A DNA stretch of 64,000 bases from contig LWDH01000035.1 in NCBI GenBank assembly GCA_002083395.1, positions 43,578 through 107,577 of the forward strand. The letters are read 5' to 3'. Within the stretch, counting starts at the first letter, position 1, and every line of letters starts with the position of its first letter. Below are positions 45,931 through 54,481 of the stretch, one piece after another. Made by a program: the position numbers and the translations under genes. This DNA comes from Proteobacteria bacterium SG_bin4 (GTDB lineage: Bacteria; Pseudomonadota; Gammaproteobacteria; Burkholderiales; Nitrosomonadaceae). The notes beneath the pieces are model-generated. The model made no database searches, had not been told where the DNA came from, and saw only the letters and a list, made by a program, of their open reading frames with translations.

Positions 45931-47682
45931 ATGAAACGCACATTGATACTGCTAAGCCTGGTGCTTATAACGATGATCTCAAGTTTGAGCGCCAAAGCTG
46001 CCATCCAAGCCGCTGAAGAATATCCCGCAGCGATCGGGCAATATATTCAAATCTTTCAGCCCGAAAATCACGATTTTAACGTAGATGACGCGCTGCGCGC
46101 TTTCAAGAGCGGCAGCTTCGCGCCATCCCAATCCGACGTGATGAATTTCGGGGTCGGTGCAAAACCGGTGTGGCTTGCTTTGCAAGTCGGTAGTGCGCAG
46201 CATGAGCCCATGATCCGGAAGTTATTATTGGAAAATGCCTGGCTGGATAAAATCGATGTGTTCTTTTTTCAAGATGAACAATTAGTCAGCGGCTATCATA
46301 CCGGTGACAGCTTGCCATTTGCACAGCGGCCGGTCAATCACCGTTTTTTCGTGATCGAACATGCATTCAATCACGGTGACACGCTGGTCCTAATTCGCGT
46401 GGAAGCGGATGACGCGATGGTTTTACCCATTTACTTTACCAATGCCGAGCAATTAGCCAGCAAGGATTTGTTGAATGCCTATAGTTACGGTGTGATGTAC
46501 GGCGCGATTCTGGCGCTGGTTGCATATAATCTGGTGTTATATATCGGTCTGCGCATCAGTTCCTATCTGCTGTATTCGATCTTCTTGTTGTTATTTATCG
46601 CTTTGAATCTGGCTTATACCGGTCACGGTTATCAATGGTTGTGGCCGGAATCCCCATTCTGGCAGCGCTGGGCTAGTGCAGTTTTAATCGCAGCAGGCAC
46701 CACCGGCGGATTTGCGTTTATGTTGCAATTTCTGAATATCAAACTGACCTGGCCGCGTTTGTATCGATTCATTATCTTTGGCTGCTTAGGTTTTTGTGCC
46801 TTGGTATTGATAACGATGCTGTTTGACGAGCTGGTCATTGCCTTATTGACATCTTTTGTTTTTACTTTCAGTTTCTATATCGCAGCGGTGATTCTCGGGA
46901 TAATGTCGCTGAAAATCGGGAACAAGTTTGCGAAATACTTTTTGATCGCTTCGATTTTGACGATCTGCGGGGGGGCGATTACCGCGAATGCCGTGTGGGG
47001 CGTTATTCCATTTAACTGGTTGACATACCGCGCTGTGGATATTGGCATGACGTTGGATGCGATTTTGTTGGCATTGGCGCTTGCGGCGCGGTTCAATATC
47101 ACTCAAAACGAGAAACTGGTTGCCGAGAAAATGGCCGGGATCGACGTGCTGACAAACCTGAACAACCGCCGTTCTTTTTACAAATATGTGCAGCCGATCT
47201 GGTCTATAAGCTTACGCAGCAAAAGTAATACGTCGATCATCATGCTGGATATCGACGATTTTAAATTAATCAATGACAGTTACGGCCATGCATTGGGCGA
47301 TCAGGTTTTGGTGAAATTGGCGGAAACCTTACAAAAAGAAGCTCGAAGCGGCGATATTCTGGCGCGCTGGGGGGGTGAGGAGTTTCTGATTTTTTTACCG
47401 GAAACACGGTTGCAAGACGCAGTAACCATTGCGGAAAGGGTGCGTAACAAGGTTGGTTCTTTGCAAGTGACATCCGCGAAAGGAGAAAAGCTTGCGATTT
47501 CGGCGAGTTTCGGCGTTGCAAGCAATCGAAACGATTATGTGGTGCTGGACGAATTAATTGCCAGCGCGGATCAGCAGTTATACCGCGCTAAAAAACAAGG
47601 CCGTAATTGCGTGTGCTCGGATTTTGCAGCGGCCGGAGACCGCGGTTCGGAAGCAACATCATCAGGCAGACCATTGCAATAG
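45931..47682 (+). CDS. Diguanylate cyclase with 7TMR-DISM sensor
   Basis: The 583-residue protein has a signal peptide, a periplasmic 7TMR-DISM extracellular domain (about residues 40-165, with FGVGAKPVWLALQV and LLENAWLDKIDVFFF), seven membrane helices (about 185-390), and a C-terminal GGDEF domain with DVLTNLNNRRSFYKYV, IIMLDIDDFKLINDSYGHALGD and the active-site form GGEEF in RWGGEEFLIFLP. It should synthesise cyclic di-GMP on periplasmic ligand binding, probably a carbohydrate-like ligand. No EAL domain follows. A c-di-GMP-binding PilZ-like protein lies within 1 kb downstream. Confidence 0.93.
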   Translation: MKRTLILLSLVLITMISSLSAKAAIQAAEEYPAAIGQYIQIFQPENHDFNVDDALRAFKSGSFAPSQSDVMNFGVGAKPVWLALQVGSAQHEPMIRKLLLENAWLDKIDVFFFQDEQLVSGYHTGDSLPFAQRPVNHRFFVIEHAFNHGDTLVLIRVEADDAMVLPIYFTNAEQLASKDLLNAYSYGVMYGAILALVAYNLVLYIGLRISSYLLYSIFLLLFIALNLAYTGHGYQWLWPESPFWQRWASAVLIAAGTTGGFAFMLQFLNIKLTWPRLYRFIIFGCLGFCALVLITMLFDELVIALLTSFVFTFSFYIAAVILGIMSLKIGNKFAKYFLIASILTICGGAITANAVWGVIPFNWLTYRAVDIGMTLDAILLALALAARFNITQNEKLVAEKMAGIDVLTNLNNRRSFYKYVQPIWSISLRSKSNTSIIMLDIDDFKLINDSYGHALGDQVLVKLAETLQKEARSGDILARWGGEEFLIFLPETRLQDAVTIAERVRNKVGSLQVTSAKGEKLAISASFGVASNRNDYVVLDELIASADQQLYRAKKQGRNCVCSDFAAAGDRGSEATSSGRPLQ

Positions 47683-47687
47683 GTAGG

Positions 47688-47906
47688 CTATTTATCGTTG
47701 TGATGGTCCGGTTTTAAGTTATTTTGTGTGATTTCCGGCGGTGTTTCTCCACCAGAATCGTCATGGCTGATTTCCAGCTCATCGATCAATTTGACGATGC
47801 GGCTGTCAGGAATCATGCCATCGGCTAAAACACCTTCGTCGTCAATATCAATTTCGTTGCTTTTGTTGCCATCAAGTTTCTCGGCAGAGAGTTTTTTGCT
47901 GAACAT
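47688..47906 (-). CDS. Small acidic hypothetical protein
   Basis: About 72 residues, strongly acidic, with MFSKKLSAEKLDGN at its start and a run of Asp/Glu (NEIDIDDEGVLADG). I choose the ATG at 47906 because a perfect AGGAGG site lies just upstream; a longer in-frame start at 47966 would put the ribosome site inside the gene. The product has no recognisable domain, helices or signal. It ends five bases from the diguanylate cyclase stop on the other strand. Confidence 0.6.
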   Translation of the reverse strand: MFSKKLSAEKLDGNKSNEIDIDDEGVLADGMIPDSRIVKLIDELEISHDDSGGETPPEITQNNLKPDHHNDK

Positions 47907-48056
47907 AACAAACCTCCTTACTTCAGGGGTAGGGTGATGGTTATAGTAAAGCATGCCGGGAATCAAATTAAATCAACGAGTAAAGTCAGTTTTTGGCAGC
48001 ATTTTGAGGGTTGGGAAAGCAGTACTGCGAAGCGAAGCCCGGCAGCGGAATGTGCT

Positions 48057-48206
48057 TAAAGAAGCGCTGATTAATTGACTGCACGAGCGAATTGCTTCGT
48101 TGCGCGGTACTCGCTCTCTCGTCTATCTGATTGATATGCCTCGGTTACTGCGTTCCGTGCGCCTCGCACTTCATCACGCTCGTCGAATTAATCAGCGCTT
48201 CCTTAA
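48057..48206. repeat. Small palindromic intergenic repeat, family A, copy 2
   Basis: Arms GAAGCGCTGATTAATT (48061-48076) and AATTAATCAGCGCTTC (48186-48201) are perfect reverse complements. The interior aligns with copy 1 at 23857-24000. The rest of the 47967-48384 intergenic stretch holds no gene I can support; a 74-codon open frame across the repeat looks accidental. Confidence 0.75.
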
Positions 48207-48384
48207 ATTTTTTTGGAGACTGTTGAGCGGTTGGAAAGAGCGCGGATTGCGTCTATGGAATACGGATTTTTATATACTACGAACGAGCTTTCGATTATCA
48301 TTGCAAGCCATTGAGATACAATGAAAATGACATAATAGAATAGCGGCTTTCCAGAGAACCAGAGGCTCATTAATTCCAGTTATT

Positions 48385-49404
48385 ATGATTGAACGGCGCA
48401 ATTATTATCGTATTCTTCATGTCCAGCCCGATGCGCCAATGACGGTGATTAATGAGAGTTACCGGATTCTGATGCAGAAACTCAAAGCCCATCCGGAATT
48501 GGAAAGCCCGGACTGGAATGCCGGTTTACTGAATATTGCCTTTAATACCTTACGGGATCCTTTAAAGCGGGCCGAATATGACCGTGAATTATTGAAGCGC
48601 TATCACATTAAGATACTGAGCCAAGGCGCACTGGGTGCGACGACGGCAAATCCCGGCACGGACCACTCGCACGCGGAAGGTGCTGCGAATTTTAAACAGC
48701 GCAATTATTACCGGATTTTGCAGGTGCAAGCCGATGCGCCGATTACCACGATCACTGCGAGCTATTGGGCGTTGAGAAAAAATTCACCGCACGATCATGC
48801 CTTGCTTGACGAAGCCTACCGGATATTATCCAATCCAGCATCGCGCAAACATTATGACGCGTTACTCGCGGGCGATATGTGGCAGGCGGCCAGAAAGGAG
48901 ATGGAAGCCAAGAGCGATCAGCTTCCGGCGCTGTTTGCGAATTTTTCTAACCCGGTATCATCGGCGATCGAACCCTATCATGCGGTGATCACGCATTACT
49001 GCTCTTTTTGCAAAACGCCTTATGTTGCGCAGACCGGTTATTACCGGAGTGACAATTGCCTGGAGTGCTTCAGCCCTTTGGCGGTTTTCGAGCAAGGCCA
49101 CCTGGAATCGCCTTTTCGCACGCTAACCCGCATCAATGTGCGCGGGGAATTGTCTTTTTATTTGTTTTGGCCAGGACGGCCATGCCAAGGAGTATTTCAG
49201 GATTTGTCGCCAGCCGGTATCCGGTTTCTGACGCAAGTGATGCTGGACCGGAGCGATATTATTAAAATCGATGCGCCTAATTTTCAGGCAGTGGCGGAAG
49301 TTACCCATACACGGCAAGAAAATGGCGGGTTTTCGGTTGGTACACGGTTTTTGGCCGCGAAATTCGATCAACGGCATGGCAATTTTGTGTCGCTGCAAGT
49401 TTGA
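48385..49404 (+). CDS. Protein with two degenerate J-like domains, zinc ribbon and PilZ-like domain
   Basis: Residues about 6-70 (NYYRILHVQPDAPMTVINESYR ... FNTLRDPLKRAEYD) and 107-160 (NYYRILQVQADAPITTITASY ... AYRILSNPASRKHYD) both look like J domains. The catalytic HPD is lost: the first has HPE at 36-38, the second no HPD at all, so Hsp70 stimulation is doubtful. Four cysteines at 206, 209, 225 and 228 form a likely zinc ribbon. Residues about 243-339 look PilZ-like, with RINVRG and DLSPAGI at positions expected for the c-di-GMP-binding RxxxR and D/NxSxxG motifs, though the arginine spacing is imperfect. It is not in an operon. Confidence 0.7.
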   Translation: MIERRNYYRILHVQPDAPMTVINESYRILMQKLKAHPELESPDWNAGLLNIAFNTLRDPLKRAEYDRELLKRYHIKILSQGALGATTANPGTDHSHAEGAANFKQRNYYRILQVQADAPITTITASYWALRKNSPHDHALLDEAYRILSNPASRKHYDALLAGDMWQAARKEMEAKSDQLPALFANFSNPVSSAIEPYHAVITHYCSFCKTPYVAQTGYYRSDNCLECFSPLAVFEQGHLESPFRTLTRINVRGELSFYLFWPGRPCQGVFQDLSPAGIRFLTQVMLDRSDIIKIDAPNFQAVAEVTHTRQENGGFSVGTRFLAAKFDQRHGNFVSLQV

Positions 49405-49451
49405 ATGGCAAAAAGGGCCGAGCTGTATTTTTCAGCCCATGTGCCGAGCTT

Positions 49452-50312
49452 TCAAATCAAGTTAACCGGAATTTTTAGATAAGCGACGCCGTTGGATTCG
49501 GCTTCAGGCATTCTGCCGGCTCTGATATTGATCTGGATGGATGGCAACAGCAAGTTAGGCATTTCCAGCGTGGCATCCCGTTTGTTGCGCATCGCTACAA
49601 AAGCTTCTTCGCTAATGCCATCGTGCACATGAATGTTGTGCGCTCGCTGGTCAGCAACGGTGCTTTCCCAAGCGGGGGAACGGTTGCCCGGTGGATAATC
49701 GTGACACATCAATAATCTGGTTTCAGGCGGGAATGCTAATATTTTCTGGATGGCGTGAAATAAGTGGCGGGCGTCGCCGCCTGGGAAATCCGCGCGAGCC
49801 GTACCGACATCCGGCATGAACAAGGTATCGCCGACAAAAATGGCGTCGCCAAATTGATAGGCCATATCGGCTGGTGTGTGACCGGATACTGAAATCGCTT
49901 TGGCGGTCAAATTTCCGACTTGGAAAACTTCATTGTCGGCGAATAAATGATCGAAATGACGGCCATCGGGGGTGAAATCGTCACCGAGGTTGAAAATTTT
50001 CTTAAACGTTTGTTGCACGACCGGAATGTTACTGCCGATCGCTGTTTTGCCGCCAAGCTGGGCTTTGAGATAGTCGGCAGCGGATAGATGATCCGCATGC
50101 GCATGGGTTTCAAGGATCCATTGCACCGTCAGCCGCTGGTTGCGGATAAATTCGATCAATCGGTTGGCGCTATGTGTGCGGGTTCGGCTGGCTTTCGGAT
50201 CATAATCAAGCACGGGATCAATAATGGCGCAGCTTCCGCCGGCTTCATCGAATACAACATAACTGACGGTCCAGGTGGCGGGATCAAAGGTCGCATGGAT
50301 TTGGGGTTTCAT
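49452..50312 (-). CDS. Persulfide dioxygenase-like MBL-fold protein (ETHE1/Blh type)
   Basis: The 286-residue metallo-beta-lactamase fold protein has HAHADHLSAADYLKAQLGGK as the metal motif, VSGHTPADMAYQF, the ETHE1-typical GTARADFPGGDARHLFHAIQ, and LLMCHDYPPG. ETHE1/Blh proteins oxidise glutathione persulfide to sulfite with iron. Context supports this: it is divergent from the YeeE pair and ArsR-type repressor and near the SQR fusion, the usual persulfide-detoxification set regulated by BigR. An operator-like dyad lies between it and the YeeE gene. Confidence 0.88.
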   Translation of the reverse strand: MKPQIHATFDPATWTVSYVVFDEAGGSCAIIDPVLDYDPKASRTRTHSANRLIEFIRNQRLTVQWILETHAHADHLSAADYLKAQLGGKTAIGSNIPVVQQTFKKIFNLGDDFTPDGRHFDHLFADNEVFQVGNLTAKAISVSGHTPADMAYQFGDAIFVGDTLFMPDVGTARADFPGGDARHLFHAIQKILAFPPETRLLMCHDYPPGNRSPAWESTVADQRAHNIHVHDGISEEAFVAMRNKRDATLEMPNLLLPSIQINIRAGRMPEAESNGVAYLKIPVNLI

Positions 50313-50350
50313 AGGTAACTCCAGAGAGGATGATCATTGTTTTTTGAGTA

Positions 50351-50370
50351 ATTATCACTATATTGATAAT
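50351..50370. promoter_or_regulatory. Putative ArsR/BigR operator
   Basis: A perfect dyad ATTATCA-N6-TGATAAT sits in the AT-rich 142-base gap between the divergent persulfide dioxygenase-like gene and the YeeE gene, and further TGATA/TATCA boxes follow within 15 bases. A related TATCA-TAA-TGATA element precedes the repressor gene itself. Confidence 0.6.
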
Positions 50371-50454
50371 ATGTATCACAATATAACATATATAATTTAT
50401 ACGTAAATAAATGGTGAAACTTTTCGTCCACTATAAGCGATTGAGAGACTGACT

Positions 50455-50886
50455 ATGAATATTTTACTGGAATCGATGCCATGGCATGCCGCCGCCGGTG
50501 GAGCGGTAATCGGTGTGGCAGTAGCGTTATTGCTGTTTTTAAATGGGCGAGTCGCCGGTATCTCCGGAATTGTAGGCGGGTTGTTCCGGATGCAAAAGGG
50601 TGATATCAGTTGGCGGGTTGCCTTTATTGCGGGATTGGTTTTGTCGGTTGCGATGTGGAAACTTTTTTGGGTTATGCCGGAGATAAAGATTGAAACCGGT
50701 TACGGCATGCTGGCGCTGGCGGGGTTGCTGGTAGGCTACGGTACGCGGCTGGGTTCGGGCTGTACCAGCGGTCACGGCGTTTGCGGTTTATCGCGACGAT
50801 CACCGCGTTCGATTGCAGCGACTGTTGTTTTTATGACCATGGGTTTTTTGACGGTTTTTTTGATTCGTCACGTAGGAGTATTTTAG
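50455..50886 (+). CDS. YeeE/YedE family sulfur transporter half, first
   Basis: The 143-residue membrane protein has about four helices and the YeeE/YedE signature GGAVIGVAVALLLFLNGRVAGISGIVGG and, later, GTRLGSGCTSGHGVCGLSR, whose cysteines handle the sulfur substrate in thiosulfate transporters of this family. At this size it is one half of the two-gene form, paired with the next gene. It likely imports thiosulfate or another sulfur species. The context is sulfide and persulfide metabolism under ArsR-type control. Confidence 0.88.
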   Translation: MNILLESMPWHAAAGGAVIGVAVALLLFLNGRVAGISGIVGGLFRMQKGDISWRVAFIAGLVLSVAMWKLFWVMPEIKIETGYGMLALAGLLVGYGTRLGSGCTSGHGVCGLSRRSPRSIAATVVFMTMGFLTVFLIRHVGVF

Positions 50887-50920
50887 AAAGAGGTGAGCGT
50901 GAGCTTAAGGAGGATATGAC

Positions 50921-51337
50921 ATGAATAGCATAACTGCTTTGCTTGCAGGTCTGGTTTTTGGCGCCGGGTTGATTCTATCGGGCATGGTGAATCCGGCCAT
51001 TGTTCTGGCCTTTCTGGATGTGGCGGGCGATTGGGATTCCTCACTGTTGTGGGTGATGGGAGGCGCTGTTACGATTGGTTCTGTTGCATTTGCCATGGCA
51101 AAGAAACGGAAATCCAGTTTTTTGGGTGCGCCGATGCAAATACCTGTTGCGACAAAAATAGATAAGCGATTGTTATTAGGGAGTTTCCTCTTCGGTATCG
51201 GTTGGGGAATCGCCGGTATTTGCCCTGGTCCGGCGTTGGTGCTGGCCGGTTCCGGAGAAACCGAAATTTTTGTTTTCTTAGCGGCGATGCTCTTGGGAAT
51301 GGGTGTTTTTGAAATCATCGAGAAAAAACAACGGTAA
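50921..51337 (+). CDS. YeeE/YedE family sulfur transporter half, second (DUF6691)
   Basis: The 138-residue partner has the family N-terminus LVFGAGLILSGMVNPAIVLAFLDVAGDWDSSLLWVMGGA and the cysteine motif GWGIAGICPGPALVLAGSG. Several helices are predicted. With the preceding gene it makes the full inner-membrane transporter. An AGGAG ribosome site precedes the ATG. The two genes are 34 bases apart, and the repressor gene follows about 105 bases later. Confidence 0.88.
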   Translation: MNSITALLAGLVFGAGLILSGMVNPAIVLAFLDVAGDWDSSLLWVMGGAVTIGSVAFAMAKKRKSSFLGAPMQIPVATKIDKRLLLGSFLFGIGWGIAGICPGPALVLAGSGETEIFVFLAAMLLGMGVFEIIEKKQR

Positions 51338-51421
51338 GATTCTACTGACAATCCCATAAAAATAAATTAGCATAAATGTCCTTGCAGTCATTGTAGGATT
51401 CGTGGTCTCGTTAATAATTAC

Positions 51422-51434
51422 TATCATAATGATA
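51422..51434. promoter_or_regulatory. Putative operator at the repressor gene
   Basis: TATCATAATGATA is a perfect 13-base palindrome ending 8 bases before the ATG of the ArsR-family gene. It shares the TATCA/TGATA half-sites of the dyad at 50351-50370 but with a 3-base rather than 6-base gap. Its position would fit autorepression. Confidence 0.5.
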
Positions 51435-51441
51435 AATAAAT

Positions 51442-51777
51442 ATGAAAACTCAACCGGCATTAAACGATATGGCAGCACTGCATGCGTCAGCCTCGGATGC
51501 ATGTGCTTTGCTGAAAATTCTGGCGAATGAAGATCGATTGCTTATTTTATGCGAACTTAGCCGAGGAACCCGGAATGTAGGGGAATTGGAAGAGATTCTG
51601 GGGATACACCAACCGACATTGTCACAGCAATTGACCGTGTTGCGCGAAGAAAATCTGGTTGCGACAGAGCGCAAGGGCAAGTATATCTATTACAGTTTGG
51701 CGAGTCAGGAAGCCATCAAAGTCATGGAAACTTTATTCGAGTTGTACTGCAAAACAACGTGTGAAGAGGTAAGCTGA
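51442..51777 (+). CDS. ArsR-family repressor, BigR/SqrR-like
   Basis: A 111-residue winged-helix regulator: ACALLKILANEDRLLILCELSRG, then LEEILGIHQPTLSQQLTVLREENLVATERKGKYIYYSL. BigR and SqrR sense persulfide through two cysteines, one in the second helix and one near the C-terminus; here C37 and C103 or C107 fit that pattern. Its neighbours (MBL dioxygenase, YeeE pair, SQR fusion, TauE) are typical BigR targets. A likely operator overlaps its own start region. It probably derepresses the island when sulfide or persulfides rise. Confidence 0.9.
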   Translation: MKTQPALNDMAALHASASDACALLKILANEDRLLILCELSRGTRNVGELEEILGIHQPTLSQQLTVLREENLVATERKGKYIYYSLASQEAIKVMETLFELYCKTTCEEVS

Positions 51778-51823
51778 GTCCGCGCATTCAGCGATGTCAC
51801 CCTTTTGCCTTTGCGCTTTAGCG

Positions 51824-51957
51824 GGCCGTTGAAAAACTATCTGCGTTGCCGCTACGGTGTTAAAAACAAGCTCAAAATGCTCATTTATACCGCATAAACT
51901 GTGTTTTTCGCCTGTTTTTGCCTTGTATGGCTGCCTCGAAAACGTTTTTCAACGGCC
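51824..51957. repeat. Imperfect palindromic repeat, family B, copy 1
   Basis: Terminal arms GGCCGTTGAAAAAC (51824-51837) and GTTTTTCAACGGCC (51944-51957) are perfect reverse complements. The core at 51874-51887 (AAAATGCTCATTTA) is the reverse complement of the core of copy 2 (54552-54565). It fills the gap before the SQR fusion and has no coding potential. Confidence 0.75.
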
Positions 51958-52031
51958 TGTTAGTCAGGCCGCGCTAATCACCGGACGGTCAAGCAGGCGG
52001 AGCCGTTCGATCGTTTTCATCGGGAGAGGGT

Positions 52032-53642
52032 ATGACTGTTACTATTACGAAGCTGGATCACAAGTTATCGGTATGCGGTCAGATCAGCATCGACGACATC
52101 AGCGAGATTGCCGCAACGGGTTACCGGTCTATTATTTGTAACCGTCCGGATTTCGAAGGCGGCGAAAACCAACCGTCCAGTGAAGCACTGGAAACGATGG
52201 CTAAATCGCTGGGGGTGACGTTCGTCTATTTGCCGGTCAATATGGGTGCGATACCGGATGAACGTGTGGCAGCTTTTCAGAAATTGCTGGCGGAGTTGCC
52301 GAAGCCGGTGCTGGCATTCTGTAATTCCGGCAGGCGTGCGGCCGCGTTGCATGAAATGACCCAACAGCGTGCCAGCGATGAAGCAGAGGAGCAGGAATCA
52401 GTCGTCGATGCTTGCAATTGGGGCGATGAATTCGATGTGGTAGTGATCGGCGGCGGTTCGGCGGGGATCGGCGTCACGGCCAGTTTGCTGCAGCGGCGTC
52501 CGGCGTTGCGCATCGCAATAATCGAACCGGGCGATCAGCATTATTACCAGCCCGCCTGGACGCTGGTCGGCGGCGGGGCATACGAGATTACCAAAACAGC
52601 CAAGCCGATGGCGGCGGTGATTCCCGAAAAAGCGCAATGGATTCAATCAGCGGCGGTCAGGATCGACCCTCAGCATCACCGGGTGTATTTAACAGACGGC
52701 CGTGTCATGGGCTACCGGCAGTTGATCGTTTGCCCAGGAATCCGCACAGCTTGGGAGAAGATTGAAGGACTACAGGAAACACTCGGTCAAAACGGCGTAA
52801 CTTCCAATTACCGCTTCGATCTGGCGCCGTATACCTGGGAACTGGTGCAAGGGCTTAAATCCGGCGCTGCGCTGTTCACTCAGCCGCCGATGCCCATCAA
52901 ATGCGCCGGCGCGCCGCAAAAAGCCATGTACCTGGCTTGTGATCACTGGTTGCGGGCCGGTTGTCTGGAGCAAATCGACGTCGAATTCGATACCGCAACC
53001 GCAGTGTTGTTCGGGGTGGCCGATTTCGTGCCGCCCTTGATGGAGTATGTGCGGCGCTATCATGCCCATCTGGTTTTCAATTCCAATCTGGTCAAAGTCG
53101 ACGGTGAGCAAAAAATTGCGTATTTCGAAAGAAAAAGCGCGGATGGTACGGTCACTGTCGAAGCCAAGCCGTTTGACATGCTGCACGTGACGCCGCCGCA
53201 GGTCGCTCCGGATTTTATCCGGGACAGCGGTTTGGGAGATGCCGGCGGTTTCTGCCAAGTCAATGAAAAAACGCTGCAACATACCGATTATCCGGCGATT
53301 TTCTCGCTGGGCGATGCGTGCTCGTCGCCGAATACCAAAACCGCGGCAGCAGCCAGAAAACAAATTGTCGTGGTTGCCGAGAATCTGCTGGCTGCCAAAG
53401 AAGATCGCGAATTGACCGCGTTTTACGACGGCTATGGCGCATGTCCGCTGACGGTGGAAAACGGCAAGGTGCTATTGGCGGAATTCGGCTTCGGCGGCAA
53501 ATTATTGCCGACTTTTCCGCTGGATCCCACCATCCCTAGCAAGTTCTATTGGTTTCTGAAAACAACGGTTTTTCCATGGATTTACTGGAATGGCATGTTA
53601 AAGGGCAAAGAATGGCTTGCCCGGCCAGGCCGGTCCCGTTGA
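52032..53642 (+). CDS. TIGR01244-type sulfurtransferase/phosphatase domain fused to a type II sulfide:quinone oxidoreductase
   Basis: Residues 1-110 match the TIGR01244/Blh N-terminal domain, with the active loop CNSGRRA at C97. From about residue 134 there is an FAD oxidoreductase: DVVVIGGGSAGIG, then HYYQPAWTLVGGG, and KCAGAPQKAMYLACDHW, the last typical of type II SQR (mitochondrial SQOR-like). The C-terminal segment KFYWFLKTTVFPWIYWN is hydrophobic and may bind membrane. The fusion would oxidise sulfide to a persulfide, transfer or process the sulfur, and pass electrons to quinone. The preceding repressor and dioxygenase complete the pathway. Confidence 0.88.
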   Translation: MTVTITKLDHKLSVCGQISIDDISEIAATGYRSIICNRPDFEGGENQPSSEALETMAKSLGVTFVYLPVNMGAIPDERVAAFQKLLAELPKPVLAFCNSGRRAAALHEMTQQRASDEAEEQESVVDACNWGDEFDVVVIGGGSAGIGVTASLLQRRPALRIAIIEPGDQHYYQPAWTLVGGGAYEITKTAKPMAAVIPEKAQWIQSAAVRIDPQHHRVYLTDGRVMGYRQLIVCPGIRTAWEKIEGLQETLGQNGVTSNYRFDLAPYTWELVQGLKSGAALFTQPPMPIKCAGAPQKAMYLACDHWLRAGCLEQIDVEFDTATAVLFGVADFVPPLMEYVRRYHAHLVFNSNLVKVDGEQKIAYFERKSADGTVTVEAKPFDMLHVTPPQVAPDFIRDSGLGDAGGFCQVNEKTLQHTDYPAIFSLGDACSSPNTKTAAAARKQIVVVAENLLAAKEDRELTAFYDGYGACPLTVENGKVLLAEFGFGGKLLPTFPLDPTIPSKFYWFLKTTVFPWIYWNGMLKGKEWLARPGRSR

Positions 53643-53652
53643 GCCGGCGCTC

Positions 53653-54471
53653 ATGACGCTCATCAGTATTGCGCTGGGCGCGCTAACCGGTTTGGTGCTG
53701 GCGTTGGCCGGTGCGGGTGGCGCCATCATCGCGGTGCCATTGCTCATTTTTGGGTTACATTTGACGGTGGCGCAAGCAGCGCCGGTTGCGTTGCTTGCAG
53801 TATGCCTATCGGCCGGGATTGGCGCGTTGATTGCGCATCGCCAGCGGCTAGTGCGCTACCGGGCCGCCGGGTTTATCGCCATCACCGGTATCATCACTGC
53901 CCCGCTCGGCATTTGGCTGGCGCAGCATCTGCCGAATACTCCGCTTACCTTGTTGTTTGCCGCCGTCTTGCTGTTTGTCGCGGTCAGGATGTTGTTACAC
54001 AGTAAAGCTCCGAGTCAACCACCCATCGAACAACCCTGCGAATCGGTTTCGGTGCCATGCCGTTTGGAATATGACCAAGGCCGGTTGGTCTGGAACTGGC
54101 CGTGTGCGCGCGCACTGGGTTTATCCGGCGCAGTTACCGGTTTTTTGTCGGGACTGCTGGGCGTGGGCGGCGGGTTTGTGGTGGTGCCGGCGTTGCAAAA
54201 AGCGACCAATTTGCCGATGCAATCGATTCTCGCAACCTCGCTAGCGGTAATCGCGCTGGTCTCGGCGATGGGCGTGATCACCGCCAGCTCCCTGGGCGGG
54301 ATGAACTGGCTGGTGGCGTTGCCGTTTGCGGCGGGTGCTTTGGGTGGCATGCTGATCGGGCGGCTGGCTGCCAGCCGTCTGGAAGGCCCCCGGCTGCAGC
54401 AAGCCTTCGCGCTGGTTGCCATTCTGGTAGCGCTCGGGCTAGCGGTTAAAGCGATCCTGCCATTGATTTAA
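53653..54471 (+). CDS. TauE/SafE family sulfite exporter
   Basis: About 272 residues with eight or so helices in two halves. Signatures: GALTGLVLALAGAGGAIIAVPLL and GFLSGLLGVGGGFVVVPALQKATNLPMQS. TauE/SafE proteins export sulfite or related organosulfonates. Right after the SQR fusion (10-base gap), export of sulfite formed by persulfide oxidation is a plausible role. The ATG at 53653 is preferred; an upstream TTG at 53617 would overlap the SQR gene. Confidence 0.88.
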   Translation: MTLISIALGALTGLVLALAGAGGAIIAVPLLIFGLHLTVAQAAPVALLAVCLSAGIGALIAHRQRLVRYRAAGFIAITGIITAPLGIWLAQHLPNTPLTLLFAAVLLFVAVRMLLHSKAPSQPPIEQPCESVSVPCRLEYDQGRLVWNWPCARALGLSGAVTGFLSGLLGVGGGFVVVPALQKATNLPMQSILATSLAVIALVSAMGVITASSLGGMNWLVALPFAAGALGGMLIGRLAASRLEGPRLQQAFALVAILVALGLAVKAILPLI

Positions 54472-54481
54472 AACAGGGAGG

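Noticed and set aside
48100..48324. A 74-codon plus-strand frame
   Set aside because: It runs through the family A palindromic repeat and has no ribosome site or homologous pattern.
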